Part shown: in pieces, positions 6,199 through 17,254 of the stretch
Layout: the number at the start of each line of letters is the position of its first letter
Position numbering within the stretch: position 1 is the stretch's first letter
Virus record (IMG/VR): IMGVR_UViG_3300021471_000002
Location: 1-53,282 of that record
Reading direction: 5' to 3' (one strand)
Source: a virus
Length of the DNA stretch: 53,282 nucleotides
Position numbers and translations under genes: made by a program
The notes under the pieces: model-generated
What the model was told of the DNA's origin: nothing
The model's database searches: none
The model's input: only the letters and a program-made list of their open reading frames with translations

Positions 6199-9100
6199 AT
6201 GTCTAACGAATACGCAATCAGGATCACAATAGACAGCCGTGATGTGCAAGCCCAGGCCGCCCGGGTCCGGCGGGTCATCGAGAGCGAGATAGCTCAGATC
6301 GCAACCGTGTCGCTTGACACGTCGGCGCTCGAGCGGGCGCTCAGCGGTGCCGGGCAGTTGTCGCTCGGTGGTGGCGAGATCGCCGGGCTTGAGAGCGCAG
6401 TGGAGCAGATACAGGAATTGCGTTCTTTGGTCGAACAGCCGTTGGTGGTCAGGATCGTCGTCGAGAGCACCGGGCTGGACGACGTCAGGGACAAGATGGC
6501 AAAAATCCGCGAAGATGCCGGCGGGCTGGGGCGGGCGGTAGCAGCCGGGTTAGGGCGGCAGGCGGATGCGCTGGAGAGACACCTGGCCGAGATCGAGTCG
6601 CGCATCACCGGTATAGTGAGCGCCGGCAAAAAGGTTGACATTGACGCGCCGCTGGAGGGGATGGAGCAGCTAGGAGAAGCACTGTCCGAGGACGAGAAGA
6701 AGGCATATAACCTGCAGCTCAAGCTGCGAGGACTTGACGAAGAGTCGCGGGTCTTGAACAAGCGGTTCGCCGAGCTCGGCGCGCAAAAGGTGATGCCGCT
6801 CGGCGGCGGGGAGTTGCAACCACTCAGCGAGCTATTCAGGATGTTCGACGCCCCGCACGTGCGGCGGAAAGTCAAATCGCTGGTGGCTGCGTTTGAGGCC
6901 GACGAAGAGCTGCGTCGGCTGGGTGAACGCATCGCTGAGGCCGAGGCGCGCGTACAGCAGGAAATAGAGCAGGGCTTGCAGGATATGATTGCGGCAGCGG
7001 ACCGGGCGAGGGAGGAGCTCGAGATACACCTCGCGAAGGAGCCGCCCGGCGTCAGGACTTTACCAGCCGAGATGCTTACGGAGGAACAGCGGGAATGGAT
7101 CGAGACAAACCAGATTCTGGCACGTGAATACGAGCGGCGACAGCAGGAGCTGTACGAGGCTAAGGCGCAGGCGCGATTTGGTGCGGAGTCGCAGGAGTTA
7201 CGCGATTTACGTGCGTCCGAGCAGGCACGTCGTCAGTTTCTGATCAGACAGATGAGCAGCGAGACCGCATTCTGGAAAGAGTGGGCACTAGGATCGGTCG
7301 AGGAGATCGCGCAGGCACTGAGACACCAGGGCCAGACGGCGGAGGCCGAGGCGCTGGAGGAGATGTATGCGATCTGGAAACGCCGCAAGCGCGTAGAAGA
7401 ACAACTAAAGCGCGGGCGTGGACGGCTGGTCAAAGGAGCACAGGTCGAGCTACCCAAAGAAGCCAAGGGAACGATGGTCGATCTGGTCAACGCTGAGCGT
7501 GTACTGGGCAAGGCGGCGGAGGACGTAACTAAGCAACTGGCCGAGCAAAGGAAAGAATTGAGCAAATTGATCATTCAGCTCGACCAGGCGGCTATGGCAG
7601 CGGACGGCTTTGGCGAGGCGCAGCGGATGGCGTTCATGCGTCTACAGAAGCTTGCGACGCGCGAGATCACGAAGCGCACGCCGCTGACGAAGACAACAAT
7701 CGAAGAGGCCAGCGACGTCAGCGTCGATGTCCTGGCGCGATTGTCGCGTGAGGCACAGCGTGTACGCGAGACGGTTGAGAAGGAGATGCAGGCCACGCTC
7801 GATCCGGTGCAGGAGACGGCGACCGAGATCGCGGAATCGCTGGCATCGCAACAAATTGAGGAGGCGGCAGCACGCCCGGCGCGCGGCATTGTAGCGTTGT
7901 GGCAGCGCGTGCGCGACATACTCGTCGGTCATTCGATCATACCGGATATGGTCAATGACATCAACGCCTGGCTGGCCCGGATCGGCGTCGAGTCTCCATT
8001 TGCCGAGCTGACAAAGCAAGGCAAGACCGCGGCCGACACGCTGGTCAACGAGTTTGCGCAGCTGGCCGAGGCGATCCCCGCGGAGCAGCTGGGTGAACGG
8101 ATCGATACACTCACGGCAGAGATTAACGCACTGGGTCAAGAGATGGAGGCGTTAACACTGCGCGGCCGGCAGGCGTCACAGAGATACCCCGCCGGTTACG
8201 GCGCGGCGGAGGAAACACGCCAAGCGCTTGGCGCATCGCCTGGGGTGCAAGGCAGCGCTCGCGAGGGCGCTGAGTGGTACCAGACGCTCAGTACAGACAT
8301 CGAGGCCGTGCGGCGGCTCAGTGCTGAGGATATGCGGCGGATGGACGAGCTGTGGTCGGCCATTGCGTCCAAACAAGCACAACTGGCTGCGCTGTTGCGT
8401 GCACAGCTGGCGCAGGCGAGCGAGACATATGCAGCGAAACTGAACGACGTGGCGAACGAGGATCAGTTCGAGCAATTGTACCGGCAGCTCGAAGCGACCG
8501 GGCACGAGATGGAGGCCGCCGAGCGGCGGATGGGTGAGGCAATCGCCGGCGTCCAGGAGCGTGTGGCCGCCGAGATAGCACGGGAGGCCGAGGCCGCCGA
8601 GAGGGAGGCCCGGGCCCGGGCCAGGTCACCCATTGGCAGAGCGGAGGCGGAGGAGCGCATTGCAGCGGCGAAGGCGGCCGCCGAACGGGAAAAGCAGCTC
8701 TACAGACAAACCACTGCTGTCGTCAGAGAAACCGAGAAACGCAAAACAGCGGAGGTAGTTACCGAGGCGCGGATCAGGCAGAAGAAGGTCGAGGAGGCCG
8801 AGAAGCGCGTGACCGCTCAGATCATTGCGGAGGCGCGGGCACAGCAGAGGCAGCGAGAGGAGGCCGCGAAACGCGAGACTGCTGCGACACGCGCGGCGGC
8901 AAAGGTGGCGGTGGAGGAGGCACAGGCGGTAGCACGCGCCCGGGCCGAGAGTGAGAAGCGCGCCACCATCGCTATGCGGCACGAACTGAAGGCACGCGAG
9001 CGCGCCGAGCGCGAGGCAGCGATAGCGCGGCGGCGTGAGGAGATGGCACGTGGCCTGGCGTTGGAGGCCGGCGTGGACTGGAACACATACGTCCAGGGTG

Positions 9101-12100
9101 CGTTGGCGGCCGGCCGCAGTGTGGATGAGATCATCGGCGCACTGCGGCGCGTCAGGCGGGAGCAGCGAGAGGCCGAGGCCGGCGCACGGCGGATGGGGAG
9201 GGAGTACGAACGCGGGGGACGCGGGATCGGACGGCTGGTCGCGGAGCTGAACAAGGCACGGACACAAGCATATGGCATCAATATGCTGATCACCGAGATC
9301 GGTCAGATGGGGCGCTCGTTGCAGTTCGCCGGCACCGCGCTGACCGGCTCGCTGACAATGGCGGCTAAATCGTACTTGGAGCTGGCGCGTGAGACCGACG
9401 CAGCCTCACGGTCGTTGTTGTTGAACCAGGAACTGACGCAGCAGATGCGCGAGAGCGTCATCGCTCTCGCCGGCGAGATTGGGATGCTGGACCCGCAGGA
9501 TGTGGCGCAGGGCGTCACGATCTGGGCACAGGCGACCGGTCAGGCAATCGAGAATGGAGAGCAGCTCAACCGCGTGCTGGAGCAGACCGTGCCTGTCCAA
9601 CAGCTGGCGGCACTGACGGGAATACAGATGGGCACCGCCAGCGATGCGGTCGCGGCGTCGCTCCGTCAGTTCAGATTGGGGATGAGTGAGACAGAGCGGG
9701 TGGTGGCGATATTCAACAAAGTCGCCGACGACACGCTGGCGACCGTACCCGATGTGGCCGAGGCGTTCAAATACGTCGGGCCGCAGGCCGCCGAGATGGG
9801 GGAGTCAATCGAGGACGTGGCGGCCGCGATTGGCATAATGGCGGAGCAGAACATACGTGGCAGTCAGGCCGGACGTGCATATCGTCAAATGATGATCTCG
9901 CTGGTAAATCCGACGGGAGAAGTTCGGGAGAGGCTGGAGGAGCTGTTCGGTACAGAACAACCGTTCTACGACGCGCAGGGGCAGTTCATCGGACTGGCGA
10001 ACGTCATAGATATGCTGGCCGGCGTGACGGAGGATATGACGGACGCCGAGCGCGATATGCTGTTGACGCAGTTGTTCTCTGCTAACGCGCTGCCGGCCGT
10101 AGCAGCGCTGGTGGCTGAGCAGACCGAGGGCCGCGAACGGAACATCAATGTGATGCGTGCCGAGGCGAAATTACAGCGCGGCATTATCGATAGCGAGGTG
10201 CGCGAGTACGCCAGGCTGCAGGAGGCATCGAGCGGCGTGAGCATCGCGATGATGGGGGCTCTCGATCTGTGGGACAGGCAGGTCGAGGATTACACAGAGA
10301 GCGATGCGGCGCGGGTGCAGCAGATGGAGATCAGATGGAAGGCATTCTGGCTGGCGATTGGACAGAGTGTGTTGAACGAGGCGATGCCGGCACTGGAGGC
10401 GGCATCAAGTCTGATCACCAGGATAACGGATATGATTCAGACCACGCCTGGCGGGAAGCTGGTCGGAGAGATGGCGGCCGCCGGCGTTGGCATATTGGCA
10501 ATCGGCACGCTGGCATCAACCAGTATGACGGTAGCGCGTGCTGTGGCCGGTCTGCGGGTGTTCGTCACCGCTGCACAGCGGATGGCGGATGCGCAGACAA
10601 CGGCCGGGACACAGTTCCAGACGGCAGTCACGGCGGCCGGGGAGCGTTTCGCGCAGATCGTGACTGCGGCGGCGGAGACCGCCGCGGCGACCGAAGTCGA
10701 GGGGGCAGAGGCAGAGACACTGATTGAAACTCAAGGAGCAGAGGCGGAGGCGGCGATTGAGGTACAGAGTGCCGGGTCGGTGGCCGGGCAACTGGGGACC
10801 GTGGCCGGGAAGCTGGGAAACGTCATCGGACTGCTGGGTCGGGTATGGGTTACGTGGATGGTAGGTGAACAGCTGTCGCAACAACTGACAGGACAGAGGA
10901 TCGAGCAGTGGTTCACAAACGCCGAAGGTGTTGCGGCCGGCGAGGCGGCTGCGACGGAGTTCTCCGGCCTGAGCCGTGCCGAGCTGCGGGACAAGCTGGA
11001 CGAGGTATCGGCCGATCTGGAGATCGTGAAACGGTTTTATGAAGAGTACGGACCAATGAGCGCCGAGGTCATCTTTGGAACCGGGCAAGGCTACGGCAGG
11101 TACGAGGAGATAATGGGCGGTCGGATGCGGGCGCTGTCTGGATCTGCGGTATACGACAAACTAGCTGAGCTGGAGACAATGCGCAACACATTGCTACAAC
11201 TGATCGGAGAGACGTATGCCGGGGTCACCGATCAGTGGACTCGTCACCGCGACGTCGTATTGCGCGACACTGATGCCCTCAGCTCGATGACAGACGCGAT
11301 CTGGCATCAGAGCGATGCGGTCAAAGACCGCATTAACTTGTCGGAAGAGGAGCAGAAGGCGGTCGATTTATACATCGAGCTACTGCGCAAACAGGCGGAG
11401 GAGATCGAACGATTCAACGATGCGATGCAGGAGGCATTGAACGATCTCAACGATGAATTAGCGGAGATGGCTCTGAAACACGCGCAGGAAATGGCGGAGG
11501 AGAGGCGGAAATTTCAGGAGGATGAGCGCGAGTCAGCAGCAGAACACAATCGACAGATGGCGAAACAACGCCGCGATCACGATTTGAAGATGCGGCGGAT
11601 GGAAGAAGACCATCTGATGCGTATGAGTGATCTGGCGCAGCAGCGTGATGCGCTGGGGATGGTGCGCGAGAGGAGACAGTACGACTTGCAGCGCCGGCGG
11701 GCGGAGGAGGATTTCGCCATCTCGCAGGGCGACGCCGAGGCGCAGTTCAACCGGGAGCGGGAGCGGCGGCGGGAAGAGCACGAGGCGCGGATGCGGGAGC
11801 GGGAGGCGGAGTACGAAGAGGAACGCCGGAAGCGGCGTGCTGAATACGAGGAGCGGAAAGCGGAACTGGAAAAAGAGCACCGCGAGACAATGAGTCAGTT
11901 GCGACAGGAATACTTCAACAAAATCAACGCCGAACTGGATTACTACAAACGCTCGCAAGCTGAACAGAACGCATATCACGCCGCGATGCTGGCGGATGCT
12001 CGCTCGTTTCTGGCAAACAATAGACAGCTATGGAACAACTACCTAGCGTCGTTTCCAACGCCGTCGCAGTCACACGGGCGAAGCAAATGGCCGCGTCCGT

Positions 12101-12432
12101 CCGGCGGCGGTATGGTGCCGGGCTACCAGACCGGGGGGTATGTGGCACGGACCGGTGTGATCTACGCTCACGCCGGCGAGTACGTGCTATCGCGTTCAAC
12201 AGTTGACGCCATAGAGCGCGGCCTGGGCCCGCTGACGCAGAGCAGGATGGTCGCCGGGATGGAGCGAGGCATTGGGGGTAGCATTCCTCGGCGCGTGAGC
12301 ATACAGCAGAATTTCACGTTTCACGGCTCGATGAGCGTGCAGGAGCGACAGTGGTTCAGACAAGTAGCACGGCGTGAGGCCGAGGCTGCGTTCCAGGAGA
12401 CGCTGCAGGGCGTGGTAGCGATGAGGGGATGA
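6199..12432 (+). CDS. Tail tape measure protein
   Basis: A 2077-aa protein, the longest in the genome. Residues ~1-1000 are mostly charged coiled coil (for example AEEERIAAAKAAAEREKQLY). Residues ~1040-1400 match the TP901-family tape-measure core, with TDAASRSLLLNQELTQQM, WAQATGQAI and GIMAEQNIRGSQAGRAYRQM. Hydrophobic segments follow near 1420-1450 and 1545-1560. Residues ~1750-1920 are an extreme E/R/K coiled coil. At roughly 1.5 angstrom per residue the tail would be about 300 nm, long for a siphovirus. The length and the position after the chaperones make the call secure. Confidence 0.93.
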   Translation: MSNEYAIRITIDSRDVQAQAARVRRVIESEIAQIATVSLDTSALERALSGAGQLSLGGGEIAGLESAVEQIQELRSLVEQPLVVRIVVESTGLDDVRDKMAKIREDAGGLGRAVAAGLGRQADALERHLAEIESRITGIVSAGKKVDIDAPLEGMEQLGEALSEDEKKAYNLQLKLRGLDEESRVLNKRFAELGAQKVMPLGGGELQPLSELFRMFDAPHVRRKVKSLVAAFEADEELRRLGERIAEAEARVQQEIEQGLQDMIAAADRAREELEIHLAKEPPGVRTLPAEMLTEEQREWIETNQILAREYERRQQELYEAKAQARFGAESQELRDLRASEQARRQFLIRQMSSETAFWKEWALGSVEEIAQALRHQGQTAEAEALEEMYAIWKRRKRVEEQLKRGRGRLVKGAQVELPKEAKGTMVDLVNAERVLGKAAEDVTKQLAEQRKELSKLIIQLDQAAMAADGFGEAQRMAFMRLQKLATREITKRTPLTKTTIEEASDVSVDVLARLSREAQRVRETVEKEMQATLDPVQETATEIAESLASQQIEEAAARPARGIVALWQRVRDILVGHSIIPDMVNDINAWLARIGVESPFAELTKQGKTAADTLVNEFAQLAEAIPAEQLGERIDTLTAEINALGQEMEALTLRGRQASQRYPAGYGAAEETRQALGASPGVQGSAREGAEWYQTLSTDIEAVRRLSAEDMRRMDELWSAIASKQAQLAALLRAQLAQASETYAAKLNDVANEDQFEQLYRQLEATGHEMEAAERRMGEAIAGVQERVAAEIAREAEAAEREARARARSPIGRAEAEERIAAAKAAAEREKQLYRQTTAVVRETEKRKTAEVVTEARIRQKKVEEAEKRVTAQIIAEARAQQRQREEAAKRETAATRAAAKVAVEEAQAVARARAESEKRATIAMRHELKARERAEREAAIARRREEMARGLALEAGVDWNTYVQGALAAGRSVDEIIGALRRVRREQREAEAGARRMGREYERGGRGIGRLVAELNKARTQAYGINMLITEIGQMGRSLQFAGTALTGSLTMAAKSYLELARETDAASRSLLLNQELTQQMRESVIALAGEIGMLDPQDVAQGVTIWAQATGQAIENGEQLNRVLEQTVPVQQLAALTGIQMGTASDAVAASLRQFRLGMSETERVVAIFNKVADDTLATVPDVAEAFKYVGPQAAEMGESIEDVAAAIGIMAEQNIRGSQAGRAYRQMMISLVNPTGEVRERLEELFGTEQPFYDAQGQFIGLANVIDMLAGVTEDMTDAERDMLLTQLFSANALPAVAALVAEQTEGRERNINVMRAEAKLQRGIIDSEVREYARLQEASSGVSIAMMGALDLWDRQVEDYTESDAARVQQMEIRWKAFWLAIGQSVLNEAMPALEAASSLITRITDMIQTTPGGKLVGEMAAAGVGILAIGTLASTSMTVARAVAGLRVFVTAAQRMADAQTTAGTQFQTAVTAAGERFAQIVTAAAETAAATEVEGAEAETLIETQGAEAEAAIEVQSAGSVAGQLGTVAGKLGNVIGLLGRVWVTWMVGEQLSQQLTGQRIEQWFTNAEGVAAGEAAATEFSGLSRAELRDKLDEVSADLEIVKRFYEEYGPMSAEVIFGTGQGYGRYEEIMGGRMRALSGSAVYDKLAELETMRNTLLQLIGETYAGVTDQWTRHRDVVLRDTDALSSMTDAIWHQSDAVKDRINLSEEEQKAVDLYIELLRKQAEEIERFNDAMQEALNDLNDELAEMALKHAQEMAEERRKFQEDERESAAEHNRQMAKQRRDHDLKMRRMEEDHLMRMSDLAQQRDALGMVRERRQYDLQRRRAEEDFAISQGDAEAQFNRERERRREEHEARMREREAEYEEERRKRRAEYEERKAELEKEHRETMSQLRQEYFNKINAELDYYKRSQAEQNAYHAAMLADARSFLANNRQLWNNYLASFPTPSQSHGRSKWPRPSGGGMVPGYQTGGYVARTGVIYAHAGEYVLSRSTVDAIERGLGPLTQSRMVAGMERGIGGSIPRRVSIQQNFTFHGSMSVQERQWFRQVARREAEAAFQETLQGVVAMRG

Positions 12433-12443
12433 GGGGATAGGCG

Positions 12444-12824
12444 ATGGCGGCATACGAGTTCAAGATCGGCGCGACGCTGGGCGGGATGGTGAACGTGGAA
12501 GAGCTGGCCGTGCCGTTGCCCGCGCCACGCTCGACATACCGACGGTATGCCACCGTCGTCGAGCTAGGCGACCGGTCGGCCAGAGGCTACGGCAACCCAT
12601 CGGCCACCTGGCGCTGGGCGGTGCTTACGCTGGCGCAGCGCGACCAGCTGAAAACGTTTTGTTCCGGTGCATCGGCGCAGGTGTACATTCGCACAAAAAA
12701 GCGCGATGACACCGAGGAGTGGGCTAATTTTCTGTGTTGGATGATCTGGCCGGAGGAAGAGGAGGTGCTGGCCGGCCGGGTGCTCGACATCGAGATTCAA
12801 TTCCGGGATATGGTGGAGCAGTGA
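12444..12824 (+). CDS. Tail protein, distal tail region (putative)
   Basis: A 126-aa protein that starts 11 nt after the tape measure. The segment RGYGNPSATWRWAVLTLAQR and the closing AGRVLDIEIQFRDMVEQ resemble small upper-baseplate/distal tail proteins located between tape measure and tail hub. No named family is certain; position gives most of the support. Confidence 0.5.
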   Translation: MAAYEFKIGATLGGMVNVEELAVPLPAPRSTYRRYATVVELGDRSARGYGNPSATWRWAVLTLAQRDQLKTFCSGASAQVYIRTKKRDDTEEWANFLCWMIWPEEEEVLAGRVLDIEIQFRDMVEQ

Positions 12825-12825
12825 C

Positions 12826-15800
12826 GTGGGGGTCTGGGACTATCGCGCATTGACCGGCGCTGAGATCGAGAAGCTGGAGAGTGACGGACAATCGTCACGT
12901 GTCGGGATGTTCGTGTTGCCGGTGCGAGAGGTGTTTTCGGCGGTCGTCGCTACCGCCCCGTCGTCAAACGACCGCGTGGCAGAGATACAGTTCAGCTCGC
13001 CCTCCGGCGACCCGGGGGATGTGCTGGTGGATATGACCTGTCTGGTCGGCACAGCCGCCGGGGGTTATGACGTCGGTATCTGCCGCGTGCGGAAGCCGAT
13101 CTCAGGATCAAGGCTCTATCTGGGCGAGACATCGGACATCGCCTGGGCCGTCGGGCAGCACCTGACGGTCATCGAGGACTGGCAAATATGGGCTCGGCAC
13201 GTGCGCATCGTCGGCAGCGGAGACAGTTTCACGGTCTATATGGACTGGGACGTGGGGTATACCGACCAGTACGAAAATCACGATCCGGTGCCGGTGATGG
13301 GGGCGCACATCGTTAAAAAGCTGACCGGAGCGACGGTGGACGTGACAGAGTTCGATGCCGGCGACTCTTGGGTGCTCGACGCGGCGATCAACTCGTACTC
13401 TTGGGAGGCGCCCGGGGCGTCTGCGACGAGTGGAATGACGACGGCCAATCCGACGCTGACATACAACGCGCCCGGGTGGTATCGCGTTTCCTGCACTGTC
13501 GGCGCGGACAACGGCAAATCGGCGACCGGGCATCGGTGGGTGCGCATCTACGACGCCGACGATCCGCCGACCTGGATCGAGCTCGAGAGTTGTTCCGGCG
13601 ATTGGGGGCAGGGCGGGTGGACATTCAGGGTGACGGGGCACTACGACGTCGGATTGTCCGACATTAGAAACCGCGCGTTGGTGATCCTGTTCGCGGAGGA
13701 TTTCTACGACGGGGTCGAGGGGAGCGTCGGCATCGTGGCCGGGCGTGAGAACATCCTGGCGGTCGGTTGGATCGCCGGGGAGACAATTGTGCTGGATCCG
13801 CGCCATTCAACCGTCCAGTTCGAAGTGCAGGGCCCGCAGTTCTGGCTCAACGCAGTGACCGGCTTTCCGGCCGGCATCGAGGACACAACCGGCGCTATGA
13901 ACTGGGTACAGTACAGCGGCCTCACCGTCAGGCGGGCGGTGTGGGCGTTTCTGCACTGGCGCTCAACGGTATGCAGCGTGCTGGATGTGTTTCCGCCTGA
14001 CGACGAAACTCCGATTGGACTGTTCAATTCCGGCTTGGCGTCGCTGTGGGCGCAAATTGGCGAGGCGGCGGAGCGGACGATCAAGGCCCACCCGGCATGC
14101 GACAGGCTGGGGCGGCTGTATGTCCAGGTAGATAGCCAGCTCAAGCCGGAGTCGGAGCGCAGCAGTATACCGGTGGTGATGGACATTCTGAAGCGACACT
14201 GGCGTTCGGAGCAAGCGCTGCAACTGGAGCGGGTCGTAGTGTCGCAGACGGCACGGGTCGATCTGTCCGGTGTGGCGTTCAACCACGCTACCAACAGCGG
14301 AGAGCCGTACTTCTCGCTGGCACCCGGGCACGTGATGAAGCGGCTGGGCAACGTCAGAGCAGAGGATCATCTGGCGCTGACGAGCCAGGCACAGGCTAAC
14401 GAGCTGGCGGGGCTGATCTGCGGTAAAGACAACAATCCGTATCCGAACGTGGCGGTGCCGTTTGCGATCAACTGCCGCGTGTGGGACATCTGTCCGCATC
14501 AGTACGGACGGATAACCGTAGCGGAGTCGGACAATGTCAGAGGTGTAGCGCTGACGAATCTCAAGCTGATACCGCGCCGGGTCAGTTTTGCGCTGCACCA
14601 GGGCGAGGCCGGTGCGGGGATCGTGGTGGATGTTGATTTCGAGGGCTATACGACGGCGGAATCGTCGGTTGACGGCGATGTACCGCCGGAGGTGCCGGCT
14701 CCTCCCCCTCCCCCCGTCCCGTCTCCGATTCCGATCCCGCCACCACCACCGACGATCACCGATCCCGCGCCGGACGTGGTGATGATGGTGCTCGAAAATT
14801 CTGCCGAGCGCATTCTGGTGCGAACGACGAACTTCCAGGAAGCTTCGCCGTCCTGGGCGATCACGCTGTCGTCAGTTGACGCGCCGCACCACTACCGGGC
14901 GGACTATCAGGCACAGACGGCATACAGCATCGGCGGCGGTGACACGTGGTTGACGCTGTACCGCATTCACGATTTCAACACCAACTCGCCAACGCAATCG
15001 CAGGTAGCGTTCAGGACTGCGCCGGGCGTCATCTGGACGTATGGCGGTTACAGGTTCAACAACCTGGCGGTCGCTACCGATGATCCGAACGAGATAGCGA
15101 TAGGGGTCAAAAACCACCTGACCTCGCGGGCCAGGTTCCACGTTTCACACGATGGCGGCGACACGTGGACGGCGTCCAATATGTTTCCGTCGGAAACTAA
15201 CTACTATAACAACAACTCGAGTGGTGTATGGTGTGTCTACCCAAAGCCAGGGGCAACGCGGACTTGGTTCCTGATCGCGATGTGTGGCTGGTATGGGCCG
15301 TTCTATGTCTATGAGATCACCGACGTAGATATAGCAGGTGCCGGTCGTGTGCAGATTGAAGAGAGTGGTGATCCGCTGCACGATTACGACAAGCTGCTGG
15401 TGTCAGGTATGGACGGATTGACCAGCACCTGGTTCCGGGCGAGTCAGTTCACTCCGCAGGTCGTGGATTCGATGTTCAAGGGAAATGTTTCATCATTATC
15501 GCTCACCGGGCCATTCCAAGCGCATCCGATGATACCCTACTCTGTTTCATCGCCGGCGGTCATTCTCAGCACGAACCAAGCACGAGTGTACCGCAGCGGG
15601 TGGGAGGATATGGGAACGACGGGGCTGATCACCTCGGCGGCGTTCATCGCACCGTGTGCGCTGGACAATTCGCTGCGCTGGGCCATTGGCGGCAGCGGAA
15701 TAGTGGTTGACACGGTACTGAAGCCGCCGATTGTGAAATACACCGCCAACGGCGGCGCGGATGATGGCGATTGGTTGGATAAAACCGGCAATTTGCACAC

Positions 15801-15879
15801 GCTTCTGGATGCGCTGGAGTGGAACACGGTTGACGTACACACGATCATCCCCGTACTCGGCGGAGGCGATGCGACGTGA
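12826..15879 (+). CDS. Large baseplate/tail-tip protein with PKD, proline linker and Asp-box repeats
   Basis: A 1017-aa protein starting at GTG one base after the previous stop. Residues ~181-242 form a PKD-like beta domain (INSYSWEAPGASATSGM ... GWYRVSCTVGADNGKSATGH). The middle region includes a tail-hub-like stretch with FVLPV- and PQFWL-type strands. Residues ~618-648 are a proline linker (APPPPPVPSPIPIPPPPP). After it, SHDGGDTWTA (about residue 775) fits the Asp-box S-x-D-x-G-x-T-W, and a related GGGDTW lies nearby, suggesting a beta-propeller such as those in sialidases. A surface-binding or glycan-binding role is inferred. Confidence 0.65.
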   Translation: MGVWDYRALTGAEIEKLESDGQSSRVGMFVLPVREVFSAVVATAPSSNDRVAEIQFSSPSGDPGDVLVDMTCLVGTAAGGYDVGICRVRKPISGSRLYLGETSDIAWAVGQHLTVIEDWQIWARHVRIVGSGDSFTVYMDWDVGYTDQYENHDPVPVMGAHIVKKLTGATVDVTEFDAGDSWVLDAAINSYSWEAPGASATSGMTTANPTLTYNAPGWYRVSCTVGADNGKSATGHRWVRIYDADDPPTWIELESCSGDWGQGGWTFRVTGHYDVGLSDIRNRALVILFAEDFYDGVEGSVGIVAGRENILAVGWIAGETIVLDPRHSTVQFEVQGPQFWLNAVTGFPAGIEDTTGAMNWVQYSGLTVRRAVWAFLHWRSTVCSVLDVFPPDDETPIGLFNSGLASLWAQIGEAAERTIKAHPACDRLGRLYVQVDSQLKPESERSSIPVVMDILKRHWRSEQALQLERVVVSQTARVDLSGVAFNHATNSGEPYFSLAPGHVMKRLGNVRAEDHLALTSQAQANELAGLICGKDNNPYPNVAVPFAINCRVWDICPHQYGRITVAESDNVRGVALTNLKLIPRRVSFALHQGEAGAGIVVDVDFEGYTTAESSVDGDVPPEVPAPPPPPVPSPIPIPPPPPTITDPAPDVVMMVLENSAERILVRTTNFQEASPSWAITLSSVDAPHHYRADYQAQTAYSIGGGDTWLTLYRIHDFNTNSPTQSQVAFRTAPGVIWTYGGYRFNNLAVATDDPNEIAIGVKNHLTSRARFHVSHDGGDTWTASNMFPSETNYYNNNSSGVWCVYPKPGATRTWFLIAMCGWYGPFYVYEITDVDIAGAGRVQIEESGDPLHDYDKLLVSGMDGLTSTWFRASQFTPQVVDSMFKGNVSSLSLTGPFQAHPMIPYSVSSPAVILSTNQARVYRSGWEDMGTTGLITSAAFIAPCALDNSLRWAIGGSGIVVDTVLKPPIVKYTANGGADDGDWLDKTGNLHTLLDALEWNTVDVHTIIPVLGGGDAT

Positions 15880-17183
15880 TTACACTCGGTCGTTCGATTA
15901 TCGGTCGCGTTCAGCGTATGCTGCTCGATATGCTGAGCGCCTATCAGCCCGTCTTGCCGAAGTTCCCGGCGCTGCTGGGCGACGGGCACGGCACGGTCTC
16001 GGTGAGCGGAAAGCCGAATTTTGTCTATATCCGCATCGGTGCCGAGGGCGAGGATGGGTTGTCTGTAGCATTCAACCAGACGGTGCCGCTGCGCGATGGA
16101 CTGCCGATCATCGTGGGATACAGAGCGGAACAGCCGCAACTGTTCCAGGTGCTCGCGTTGCGCGAGGTCTACGCCGGCACAGGCCAGGCGTCGCCGCCGC
16201 AAGTCGTGCCACACGCCAGGACGCACGAGTTTCCTATGCTGGACGATCCGGACGCCGACGGATCGGATATGGGACATTGGCACTGGCGGCAGTTGCGGGG
16301 ACTGCGCACTGTGATCGTCTCGTCGTTCACGGTGCGCCTCGAGCCGTGGCTGATGGCGCGCTCCGATGGCTATCAGTGGATCGCGGCTCAGACGCTCGAT
16401 CTGACAGAAGACAAGCCGTCGTCCGGGGCGCGTTACGTGCTGACGTATATCGATCAGGATGGAGTGTTCAAGAAACGCGCCGGGACGGTCGTGCCGGCCA
16501 GCTCATTGAGCATCGAGGATCACGCACCGATGCCGGAGGTCGGCGAGTTCCCGTCGGCGCTCGTGCGGTTGTACCGGGGTCAGATCGAGCTGGAGGAGAC
16601 GACGGAGTCACAGGATGTGATAGACGTCCGCTGGCCCTGGGCGGTCTCGTTTCACACCATCACCGGCGAGTCGCATCTTGACGCGGTCGGCACGCCGGTC
16701 GATGGCGATGTGCTCACGTACAGTGCTGGCTATTGGCGCCCTCAGGCCGGCGGCGGGGGAGGAGGAGGGGGCAGCGGCGAGCAGGTCGTGATACCGCGCT
16801 GGCACGTGGACGGCCCGCTGGCGGCAGCGACCGAGATCGATGGTGTGTGGCGTCTTCCAGCGGCGTTCAAGGCAGACTATGGAGTCATCTATGTGAAAAC
16901 AACAGGCACGGCCGGCACGACGACGGTTGACATCGAGAAGAGCACAAACGACGGTGCGAGCTGGTCGTCGTGTTTCGCTGCACCGGGCGACCGGCCGAGC
17001 GTTACCGGCGGGGGCACGGATCACATCGCCAGCGGGACGATTGACCTGGAGCTCGATGCCGGCACGTGGCTCAGAGCGTCAATCGTCGAGGTTGCGACCG
17101 GAGCGCGTTCGCTGACCGTCCAGCTTGGCGGCGGCGCACCGCCGGTGGTCGGCAGCGAGTTGACGCACCTGGGGTGTGGTTGA
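15876..17183 (+). CDS. Baseplate/tail-tip protein with Gly-rich hinge
   Basis: A 435-aa protein whose GTG start overlaps the previous TGA (GTGA), so it is coupled. It contains AVGTPVDGDVLTYSAGYWRP, a phrase common near the end of phage tail fibre and baseplate proteins, then a glycine hinge of ten Gly-rich residues (about 290-300), then a beta-rich C-terminal domain (VIYVKTTGTAGTTTVDIEKS). The order suggests an attachment stem plus a terminal beta domain. No enzymatic motif was seen. Confidence 0.55.
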   Translation: MITLGRSIIGRVQRMLLDMLSAYQPVLPKFPALLGDGHGTVSVSGKPNFVYIRIGAEGEDGLSVAFNQTVPLRDGLPIIVGYRAEQPQLFQVLALREVYAGTGQASPPQVVPHARTHEFPMLDDPDADGSDMGHWHWRQLRGLRTVIVSSFTVRLEPWLMARSDGYQWIAAQTLDLTEDKPSSGARYVLTYIDQDGVFKKRAGTVVPASSLSIEDHAPMPEVGEFPSALVRLYRGQIELEETTESQDVIDVRWPWAVSFHTITGESHLDAVGTPVDGDVLTYSAGYWRPQAGGGGGGGGSGEQVVIPRWHVDGPLAAATEIDGVWRLPAAFKADYGVIYVKTTGTAGTTTVDIEKSTNDGASWSSCFAAPGDRPSVTGGGTDHIASGTIDLELDAGTWLRASIVEVATGARSLTVQLGGGAPPVVGSELTHLGCG

Positions 17184-17254
17184 CGTCGGCGCGGGAACGG
17201 ATGCGGATAGAGCGAGTCAATTCAGGAAGTCATTAGAAGAGAGGGAGGTTTGTT

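Noticed and set aside
15761-16681. 306-codon rightward frame overlapping two baseplate genes
   Set aside because: Arg/Ala-rich composition from reading a G+C-rich gene in another frame; the frames at 12826-15879 and 15876-17183 have clear domain features.
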